DNA from: Macrotis lagotis
Lineage: Eukaryota; Chordata; Mammalia; Peramelemorphia; Peramelidae
NCBI RefSeq assembly: GCF_037893015.1
Contig: NC_133663.1
Span: forward strand, 142,669,297-142,733,296
DNA: 64,000 nucleotides
Direction: 5' to 3'
Positions 55,880 through 64,000 of this stretch are shown here, one piece after another (positions within the stretch are counted from its first letter, which is position 1; each line of letters starts with the position of its first letter). The position numbers and the translations under genes were made by a program. The notes below the pieces were generated by a model. The model worked only from the letters and a program-made list of their open reading frames with translations, did not search any database and was not told the DNA's origin.

Positions 55880-56929
55880 GCATATCTGATCCTAGGTGAG
55901 GTTGCTAAAAAAAATAGAAGAAAATATAAAATACCTCAGTGGTAAAAATGATTGACCTGGAAAATAGATTGAATAGAGATAACTAAAGAATTATTGGAAG
56001 AACTGAAAACAATGGTAAAAAAAAAAAATGTATGTTGATCTCATTCTTCAAGAAATCAGCAAGGAAACCTACCCTTATATCCTGGAACCAGAGGGCAAAA
56101 TCATCATTAAAAGACTCCACCAATAAATTCCTTAAAAAAGATCCCAAAATGAAAATGTTAAAAATACTGAAGTCAAGCTCCAGAATTATCAGATCAAGGA
56201 GAAGATCCTGCAAGTTATCAGAAAGAAACAGATCAAATATCAAATCAGGATTACACTGGACCTGGCTGAATCAAGATTAATGAAGGACCTGGAATATGAT
56301 AATCCATAGGGCAAGGAAGCATGGATTACAACCAAGTATCAATCATCCAGCAAAATTGAGCATAGTCTTTCAAGAGAAAAGATGTATACTTAATGAAATA
56401 CATGACTTCCTCATTTACTTAATAAAAAGATCATAGCTGGACAGAAAATTTGATCTTCAAGCAGGAGAATCAAGAGATATATAACTTAGGAAAAAATAAA
56501 AGATTGTTATTCAATAAGATTAAATTGATTACATCCTTACCTGCGAGAAAGATTCTAATAACTTTTGAGAATTGTAACTACATTAGAGGAAGTATACTTA
56601 AGCTGAAGATACATAAATTGATTTTCATGGTATGATTTGAAAAAATTAAGAGATTAAAATAAAGAGGGGCATTGAAATGAGATGGGAGGAAGGGGGAAGC
56701 AGGATGAAGTAAATTGCATTACATAATAAGGTACAAAGCACTTATTACAGAGAGAATGAGAACAGTTTGAATCTTACTCTTAATAGATTTGAATCAGAGG
56801 GAATAACTCATAAACTCAGTTGCATTTAAAATTTTATACTTCAAGTATTTGGAAGGGAAAAGTAGTGGGGAGCAGGAGGGACTCATTGAAGGGGAATGAA
56901 TAAGGGGAAAGGGGGAAGAGTGATGGTAG

Positions 56930-57066
56930 CTAGGTGGTAAAATAGATAGAGCACCATCACTGGAGTCAAGAGGACCTGAGTTCAAGTCCATTTTTATTCA
57001 CTTAATAATTGCCTTTGCTGTGTGAACTTGAGCAAGTAACTTAACTCCATTTTCTTGCACAAAAAA
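56930..57066 (+). mobile_element. SINE, degenerate copy
   Basis: GTAGCTAGGTGGTAAAATAG, AGTCAAGAGGACCTGAGTTC and AGCAAGTAACTTAACTCCAT are recognisable, but the centre is damaged (TTTTTATTCACTTAATAATTG). It sits between ORF1 and ORF2 of the L1. Confidence 0.82.
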
Positions 57067-57184
57067 AGAAAAGGGTAAAGGGAAAGAAAAGGGAGGGTGG
57101 CTGATAGAAGGGGGAACATATTGAAGGAGGTACTATTTGGAATGAAACAATGCTAAGGAAGAATGGGGTGAAGGGGGGGAATAT

Positions 57185-60026
57185 AAATGGAGGAGAAATA
57201 GCATGGAAGGTAATAAAAAGTAATTCCAACTGTGAATGTCTGAGTGGGATGAATTCTTCCATACAATAAAAGTGAATAGCAGAGTGGATTAAAAGCTAAA
57301 ATCCTACAATATCCTATTTGTAAGAAGCATGTTTGAAGTAGAGATACAGAGTAAAGGTTAAAAACTGGAGCAGAATATAACATGCTTCAGTTGAAATGAA
57401 AAAAGCAGGAAAAACAACCCTTATATCAGATAAAGAAATTGCAAAAAATAGATCTCATTAACAGGGAGAAGGGAAACTATATTCTCCTAAATGGTCCTAA
57501 AGACAAGTATTTTCAATCATAAAAATGCCTGTATCAAGAAGACCAGAATACAGATTCTTAGAGAAGATGCTAAATGAGTTAGAGGAAGACAAAGATAGCA
57601 AAACTATACAAGTAGGAGACCGCAAATTCCCTTTCTGTAAAATAGATGAATCTAACCATAAAATATACAAGAAGGAAGTAAATTAAAATGATAGAACTTT
57701 GGAGAAAATTGAATGGGGTTAGAAAGGAATATGTATTTTTTTCTACTGTACATGACACTCACACCAAATTGATCATATACTAGGAAATACAAATCTCATA
57801 ATCAATTTCAAAAGAGCAGAAATGCTAAATGCATCCTTTTCAGATAATGATGCAATAAAAATCATATGCAATAAATCATCATGGAGAGATAGTTCTAAAT
57901 TTAATTGGAAACTAAATAACCTAATTTTTTAAAATGAGTGATTCAAACAAAAAATCATAGAAAGAATTAGTAATTTCTTCCAAAACAATGACAATAAGGA
58001 GACAGCATACCAAAACTTGTGGGATACAGTCAAACCAGTTATTACAGGAAATTTCATATCTCTAAATGCTTACATGAATTATGATAGAGAAAGAGGGGAT
58101 GATGAACTTGGCATGCAAATAAAAAAAACCAGAGATAGAACCCATTAAATACCAAAGTTGGATTTCTGAAAATTAATAAAGAAATTCATGAAAACTATCA
58201 ATAAAATTAAGAGCTGGTTTTATGGGGGGAAAGCACAATATAATAGATTATGTTAATTTGATTTAAAAAAAAGAAAGAAAATCAAATCACCAGTATCAAA
58301 AATGAATAAAAGGTGAATTCATCACAATTGAGGAGGATATTGATAAAATTTGAAGCTATTTTGTCAAACTATATGTCAATAAAGTGACAGTCCATGTTAA
58401 ATGGATGAATAGTTACAAAAATATGAATTGCCATGTTAATAGAAGAGAAAATTAATTACTTTAATAACTCCATCTAAGTAAAAGAAATTGAATAAATCAT
58501 GAACTCCCTACAAAAGCTATATCCAGGGTCAGTTGGATTCACAAACAGATTCTCTGAAACATTTAAGTTATAATTAGTTGCAATTCTTTATAAACTATGT
58601 GGGAAAAAAAAGGTAAAGGAATTCTGTCAAATTCCTTCTGACACCAATATGATACTGATACCTAAAACAGAAAATTATAAATTGATATCCCTATTGAATG
58701 TGGAGTTAATCATTTTAAATAAAATATCAGTAAAATGACCACAGCAAACCATCACTAGTAAAAACACTATGATCAAGAAGAATTTATGACAGGAAAGCAG
58801 GGTTGAATCATTGTTTGGAAAACAATCTGCAAAACTGACTACATAAGAAACCTAAAAGGAACCATGATTTCAATAAATAAGTGAAAAAAAAGCTTGAGAT
58901 AAAATTCAGCACCCATCCTATTAAAAGAATACAGCATAGGAATAAATGGAGTATTACTTAAAATGTAAAGTAGTATTTATCTAAGACCATTCACAAGGGG
59001 CAGCCAAGTGGTACGGTGGATAGAGCACTGGGCCTGGAGTCAGGAGAACCTGAGTTCAAATCCAAACTCAGAGACTTAATAAATACGTAGCTCTGTGACC
59101 TTGGGCAAGTCACTTAACCCTATTGCCTTACCAAAAAAAAATTAAAATATAATTTAAAGCTATCCACAAGCATTATATGTAATGGGGAGGCATTCATTAT
59201 ATTATGTATATTCATCATATGCATATTCATTATATGTAATGCTAGGGGCATTCAAAATAAAATCGTGGGCTAAGCAATGCCTATTATCACCTACTATTCA
59301 ATATTATAATAAAAATATTAGCTCTAGAAATAAGAGAAAAAGAAACTGAAGGAATTAGAATAGATATTGAAGAAATTATACTCTCAATCTTTGCAACTGA
59401 CATGATGCTATTCTTAGAGAATCATAGAACATTTTTAAAACTACTTGAAACAATGAACAACTTTAGCAAAATTTTGCTAAAATAAACCCACATAAAACAT
59501 CATCAGTTCTATATATTATTAATAAGACACAGTAGCAACAGATAGAGAAATCCCATTTAAAGTAACTGTAGACAATAAAGTTCTTGGGATATTACCTGTC
59601 AAGGCAAACTCAGAAATTTATGAAAACAACTATAAAACACTTTTCACAGAAATCAAATCAGATCTAAATAGCTGGGCAAATGTCAATTGCTCATGGTTAA
59701 TCAGAGTTAATATAATCTAAAATGATATATCCACCAAAACTAAATTACTTATTATCATACCAATAAAACTTCCAAAAAAATTATCTTATTGAGCTAGAAA
59801 AAATAATAGGTAAATTCTATGGAAGAATAGAAGTCAAGAATATCAAGAAACGATGAAAAAATGCAAAGGAAGGTTGATTATCCATATCAGATCTAAAATT
59901 ATAATATAAAGCATCTGTTATAAAAACTGTCTGCCACTGGCTAAGAAATAGGGTGATAGATCAGTGGAATAGATTAGGTGCAAAAGCCTAAATGATTATA
60001 GTAATCTGCAGTTTTATAAACCCAAA
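57185..60026 (+). pseudogene. L1 ORF2, decayed and 3'-truncated
   Basis: The text follows the ORF2 of the other L1 copies, from an N-terminal phrase at about 57.2-57.4 kb (AGCAGAGTGGATTAAAAGC, ATCCTACAATATCCTATTTG) through the RT core (decayed FATD box at about 59.4 kb). The endonuclease region at about 57.6 kb is broken by stops. A SINE interrupts it at 58998-59157. Confidence 0.8.
58998..59157 (+). mobile_element. SINE, with TSD
   Basis: Begins GGGCAGCCAAGTGGTACGG and ends CCAAAAAAAAATTAAAATAT. The related words CATTCACAAG (58988-58997) and TATCCACAAG (59161-59170) are the likely duplication. Inserted in the RT domain of L1 ORF2. Confidence 0.9.
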
Positions 60027-62545
60027 TAACATCATACCAGAATTTATGGGATGCAGCCAAGGCAGTTATGAGGGGAAATGTCATATCTCTAAATGTCTAA
60101 ATGAATAAAATAGAGAAAGAGGAAATCAGTGAATTGGGTATGTAACTAAAAAAATTATCAGATTGGGGGCGGCTAGGTGGCATAGTGGATAAAGCACTGG
60201 CCCTGGAGTCAGGAGTACCTGGGTTCAAATCTGGTCTCAGACACTTAATAATTACCTAGCGTTGTGGACTTGGGCAAGCCACTTAACCCCATTTGACTTA
60301 CAAAAAAACTCCTAAAAAATAAAAAATAAATATCAGATTAGGAATTCTGAAAAAAACAAGGGAATGATTAATAAAACTGAAAGCAAGAAAACCATTGTTC
60401 TCATTAAAAAACTAAGCATTGGTTTTATGAAAAAGCCAATAAAATAGCCAAGCCTTTGGTTAATTTGTTTTTTTTTAAAGAAAGAATATAACCAAATTTA
60501 CCAGTATCAAGAAATGAAAAAGATTAACTAACCACCAATGAGGAAGAAATTAAAGAAATAATTTGGAGCTACTTCTGTCCAACAGTATGCCAAGAAATTG
60601 GATAAATTGAGTGAAGTGGATGAATATTTACAAAAATACAAACTGCACAGATTAACAGAAAAAAGAAAGAAATTGCTTAAATAACCTCATTTCAGAAAAA
60701 AGAAATTGAAGAAAACATCAATAAATTCCCTGAGAAAAAGTTCTCGGGTCCAGAAGGATTTATAAGTGAATTCTACCAAACATTTAAGGAAATATTAATT
60801 CCTGCTTTACATAAACTACTTTAAAAAATAGAAGAGGGAGTTCCACCAAACTCCTTTTATGACACCAATATGGAGCTGATACCTAAATCAGGAAAAATCA
60901 AAACAGAAAAAGAAAATTCTAGACCCATCTCCCTAATGAATATTGATGAAAAAATCTTAAATAATTTTAGCAATGAGAAGATAGCAAGTTATTACTAGGA
61001 AAATACAGCATGGTCAGGTTGGATTTATACCAGGTAGGCAGGAATGGTTCAACATAATTTAACATATCTCAATAACTGCTGAAAAAGACTTTGATGAAAT
61101 ACAACATCCATTCTTTTAAAAACACTAGAAAGTTTAGAAATAAATGGAGTTTTTTTAAAGCATAAATAATATTTATCTAAAAATCAACAAATTCTATATT
61201 TAATAGAAATAAATTCAGAGAATTTCCTGATAATATCAAGGGTGTAACAAAGATTCCCATTATCACAATTACTATTCAATATAGTGTTAGAAATGCTAGT
61301 AATAGTAATAAGAGAAGAAAAAGAAATTGATGGAATCAGAATTAGCAATGAGGAAGTAAAACTCATACTATGCAGATGATATATATGCTGGTAGACCTAG
61401 AGAACCCCAGAAAATCACCTAAGAAACTCCTTGAAACTATTAACATATTTAGCAAAGTAGCAGGATATAAAATGAAATACATAAATGATCAACATTTCTA
61501 TATATGAACAATAAAACTCAAGAGCAAGAGATAGAAAGAGAAATTCCTTTTAAAGTAATTATTGACAACATTATAAACTTGGGAATCTACCTCCCAAGAC
61601 AAACCTAGAAGCTGTATCAATATAGTCATAAAGCAATTCTCACCCAAATAAAGTCAGGTATGAATAATTGGGAAAATGTCAAATGCTCATGGTTACGTTA
61701 GAGTAATATAATAAAAATGACAGTTCTATGTAAATTAAATTACTTAATCAATACCATACCAATCAAAATACCAAAAAACTACTTTACCAAGCTAGGGGAA
61801 AAAAAATAGTAACAAAATTCATCTGGAGCAACAAAAGACAAGATTAGCAAGGGAACTGAGGGAAAGAAAATGGAAAGTAAAGTGGCCTAGCTCTACCAGA
61901 TCTAAAACTGTATTATAAAGCAACAGTCATCAAAACTGCTTGGTACTGGTTAAGAAATAAAGTAATGAATCCATAAATTAGCATAGGTTCAGAAGAAAAA
62001 GCAGTAAATGCCTACAGCAATCTACTACTTGACAAACCCAAAGACATTAGCCTCTGAAATAAAAACTCACTATTTGACAAAAATTGTTGACAATACTGGA
62101 AAATAGTAAGGCAAAAACTAGACAGAGATCCACATCTTACACCCTATATTAAAATAAGGTCAAAATGGGTACAGGATTTAGATATAGTCATATCATAAAA
62201 AAATTAATAGAACAAAAAATACTCTAGCTGTCTGAGCTATGGAAAAGGGATAAATTTATGACCAAACAAGATTTAGTGCACATTATAAACTGCAAAATGA
62301 ATGATTTTGACAATATTAAATGCGAAAGGTTTTGCACTAATAAAATCAATGTTGTCAAAATTAGAAGGAAAGCAAAAAGCTGTGAAACAACCTTCACAAC
62401 CAGCAGTTCCGATAAAGTTCTCATTTCTAAAATATATAGAGAATTGCATCCAATTTATAAGATCATAAGTCATTCCCCAATTGATAAATACCCAACGATT
62501 ATGAACAGACAGTTTTCAAATGAAAAAAATAAAATAATTGACTGA
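60027..62545 (+). mobile_element. L1 ORF2 fragment, plus strand
   Basis: It begins CATACCAGAATTTATGGGAT, inside the endonuclease-RT linker region of ORF2, and runs to the ORF2 C-terminal part (CATTCCCCAATTGATAAATA, then CAGTTTTCAAATG). The RT box TATGCAGATGAT (YADD) is at about 61368-61379. It has better-kept words than the upstream L1 but still many stops. Its 3' end is cut off at about 62545, and an L1 3' end of related type appears only at 62990. Whether these two pieces were one element is an inference. Confidence 0.8.
60165..60330 (+). mobile_element. SINE, WSINE1-like, with perfect TSD
   Basis: Begins GGGGGCGGCTAGGTGGCAT. The centre CTTAATAATTACCTAGC is followed by GTTGTGGACTTGGGC, a variant also seen in the copy at 10.0 kb. 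A perfect TATCAGATT flanks it at 60156-60164 and 60331-60339. Confidence 0.95.
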
Positions 62546-62626
62546 TATTCTCCATCACACTAAAGAATGCACACTCCTTGAGAGAAATCAATTAATTTTG
62601 TTTATAATCCTTGTGTTTGTGTGTGT

Positions 62627-62671
<45 letters not shown>

Positions 62672-62989
62672 AATATGTGTGTGTGTATATAATCTCACTG
62701 TATTCAATACAACAATGTTTTTATAGATATTTTGGCTTTCAGCAAATATGATACAAGGTTATTTAATTGAATTTTTATTTTCAACTTAGCATGTGAGAAA
62801 CACTCAACATAATCACATTTGTATCAAAAGATTTTTGTACAATTGCACACTGACTTCATACTTTCTTGGACTCAGAGGAGATAAGGGCAGAGTCAGGAAT
62901 TAGAATAAGGAAATTTACTTAATCAGGTTGACATTTTATCTTATTTTTCCAATTGCATGTTAAGAATGACGCTAAATGAAGGCGGAAGA
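62546..62989. other. Non-L1 sequence between two L1 pieces
   Basis: No gene. It holds a complex microsatellite at 62611-62692 and otherwise AT-rich text without a recognised family. It may be an insertion that separated the L1 body from its 3' end, or older flanking DNA. Confidence 0.45.
62611..62692. repeat. Palindromic (GT)n(AC)n(AT)n(GT)n microsatellite
   Basis: GTGTGTGTGT passes directly into ACACACACAC (about 15 units), then ATATATATAT, then GTGTGTGTGT. The GT/AC junctions are self-complementary and could form hairpins. Confidence 0.92.
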
Positions 62990-63465
62990 GCCAAGAAAAC
63001 ATTGTACACATTAACAACAACATTGTGAGTTGATCAACTTTAATGGATGTAGCTGCTCTCAATAGTTCAGAGAACTAGAATTACCTTGGGTAACTCTGTT
63101 ATGGACAATGCTATTCACATCCAAATGAAGAAAAACAAAACAAAACAAGACAAAATAAACCAGAAAATCTTATTGAACACTATGCTAACTTAAAAAAAAA
63201 TCATGTTTTGCATTCTAAGACATGGTTTCCTTTCTTTTCCCTTAAATCTAATTTCTCAGACTGAAAATTGCTGAATGTAAAAATATCAAACAGAAATCTA
63301 CATGTACATGAACACAAATGTTCTCTAGACTCTTTCTCAAAGAAGGGATGGAAATGGGAAGGGAGAGTGCAAGGAAATTATGTAAAATAAATATGCATGT
63401 GGATGAATACTGAAAATCATTCTTAATATTTAATGGAAAAATAAGATAAAATATCAAAAAAGAGG
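62990..63465 (+). mobile_element. L1/HAL1 3'-end fragment
   Basis: AGCCAAGAAAACATTGTACA, ATTGTGAGTTGATCAACTTT, GGACAATGCTATTCACATCC and an A-rich end with AATAAGATAAAATATC. This matches the 3' part of the HAL1-like element at 43.97-44.42 kb. Confidence 0.82.
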
Positions 63466-63770
63466 TAACATTGACCCTGGTTTTTTTTTCATTAAATCAG
63501 ATACTTAAGATGTGACCAAAACCCATTTCCTATGTAGTAATCTGTGAATGACAGAAATAATTGACTCATTTCCTTATGTAAGCTAATACTGCACTTGATG
63601 ATGAATTTCAGAAAATGTCAACTTGATTAAATACATTTCCTTATTCCAATCCCTGACTCTGCCCCCATCTCCTGAGTCCTAGAAGATATTCTTCAGTATG
63701 TGTGCAACTGTAAAAAAAAGTCTTTTGATAATTTTCCCCCTTTCTATAAATCTTACAGATGAAGTATTTC
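63466..63770. other. No feature seen
   Basis: AT-rich flank between the L1 3' end and the last SINE. No frame or repeat supported. Confidence 0.45.
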
Positions 63771-63932
63771 TTTTTTTTCCTTTTCCCTTTTCTTTTTACA
63801 GTGCAGTGGGGTTAAGTGAATTGCCCAAGATTACATAGGTAGGTTAATTATTAAGTATCTGAAGCTGTATTTGAACTCAGGTCCTCCTGACTCCAGGGCG
63901 GGTGTTCTATTTACTGTACCACCAAACTGCCT
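63771..63932 (-). mobile_element. SINE, older antisense copy
   Basis: GCAGTGGGGTTAAGTGAATTG, GTTAATTATTAAGTATCTGA and TTGAACTCAGGTCCTCCTGA, with the reversed head CACCAAACTGCC. The T-rich end contains C interruptions, a sign of age. Confidence 0.88.
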
Positions 63933-64000
63933 GGAGAGAATATTTCTCTTTTTCTTTTAAATTAACATGTTGAAACTATCATATTATTAAAATAAATAAA

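Larger units (their letters stand above)
55067..55908 (+). pseudogene. RNASE1: Processed retrocopy of pancreatic-type ribonuclease mRNA (RNASE1)
   Basis: A short 5' UTR (55067-55135), the complete coding frame, a 3' UTR with AATAAA at 55874, and a short A tail. The repeat AAAAAATAGAAG at 55055-55066 and 55909-55920 flanks it. The L1 ORF1 text resumes exactly after it (AAAATATAAAATACCTCAG), so the insertion is clean. The A tail has merged with the A-rich duplication. RNASE1-type genes have a 5' intron and a single coding exon, so the TSD and tail carry more weight than intron loss as evidence of retroposition. The only promoter nearby is whatever the dead L1 provides. Confidence 0.94.
54563..56290 (+). 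pseudogene. L1 ORF1, split by the RNASE1 retrocopy
   Basis: The N-terminal frame (54563-54847) starts MNKKILRKSGSTASCLGDKD and continues into a Lys/Glu/Asn-rich helical part (VEKLGKEMREKINILQKKV), the coiled coil that trimerises ORF1p. The RNA-binding and C-terminal parts follow the insertion at 55921-56290, with LQVIRKKQIKYQIRITLDLAES-like pieces. The ORF had in-frame stops in addition to the insertion. Confidence 0.85.
53865..60026 (+). mobile_element. L1, plus strand, with an RNASE1 retrocopy in ORF1; 3' end missing
   Basis: 5' UTR from about 53.87 kb, ORF1 from the ATG at 54563, spacer, then ORF2 from about 57.2 kb. Near 60.02 kb, after GATTATAGTAATCTGCAG and ATAAACCCAAAT, the sequence jumps back to an earlier part of ORF2, so the 3' end of this copy is lost. 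The RT box is decayed to FATDMMLFLE (about 59393-59422). Three insertions sit inside: the RNASE1 copy (55067-55908) and SINEs at 56930 and 58998. The frames are broken many times. Confidence 0.85.

Noticed and set aside
1-64000. CRISPR array, prokaryotic defence system or operon
   Set aside because: No regularly spaced direct repeats, no operon-like gene packing. All repeats are SINE, LINE or simple repeats typical of a mammal.
1-64000. Retrovirus or LTR element
   Set aside because: No paired LTRs, primer-binding site or gag/pol/env-type text was recognised. The RT motifs present belong to L1 ORF2.

Overview
This is a gene-poor, AT-rich stretch of a marsupial nuclear chromosome, most likely from an Australian dasyurid-type species. 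The case rests on the dominant short repeat: a tRNA-like SINE of about 155 bp with an A box like GCTAGGTGGCGCAGTGG, a B box GGTTCAAATCC and the internal phrase CTTAATAATTACCTAGCTG. I recognise this from memory as the marsupial WSINE1/WALLSI group. Marsupial-type L1 elements fill much of the rest. The species call is an inference and no search was run. I see no intact multi-exon host gene, no RNA gene, no CRISPR array and no recognisable retrovirus or LTR element.

Layout. 0.2-1.2 kb holds a 5'-truncated copy, on the minus strand, of an L1-derived element whose 3' region carries three SINE segments. 1.2-10 kb is mostly unassigned sequence with two young SINEs and faint MIR and L2 relics. 10.3-17.2 kb is a four-deep nest: a minus-strand L1 contains a plus-strand half-L1 (HAL1-like) element of the same three-SINE type, which contains a full-length processed copy of HMGA1 mRNA (HMGA1b splice form). 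19.8-36.9 kb is a three-deep L1 nest: an old minus L1 is split by a near-full-length plus L1, which is split by a full-length minus L1. The middle element also carries a 100-N assembly gap flanked by an unmerged overlap of about 0.76 kb.

37-42 kb holds microsatellites, MIR/CORE-SINE and L2-type relics. 42.3-44.4 kb and about 48-50.7 kb are HAL1-like elements. 45.5-46.9 kb has an inverted pair of about 125 bp around an antisense MIR-type SINE that contains a short interstitial telomeric array. 53.9-63.5 kb is a run of plus-strand L1 pieces. The first of these has a processed RNASE1 copy in its ORF1. That copy keeps all eight cysteines, His12 and Lys41, but has Arg in place of catalytic His119, and its reading frame runs about 40 residues past the expected stop.

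The elements interact as a retrotransposition community. L1 machinery probably made the two mRNA copies and the SINEs, since A-rich tails and target-site duplications (TSDs) of 9-16 bp are visible. Both mRNA copies landed in A-rich L1 ORF1 sequence. The nesting and the paired TSDs give a relative order of insertion. The best lead for something little described is the L1/HAL1-like family that carries three antisense SINEs in its 3' region. Two copies share the arrangement, and a third copy, at 50.27 kb, has the apparent empty site for one of the SINEs.
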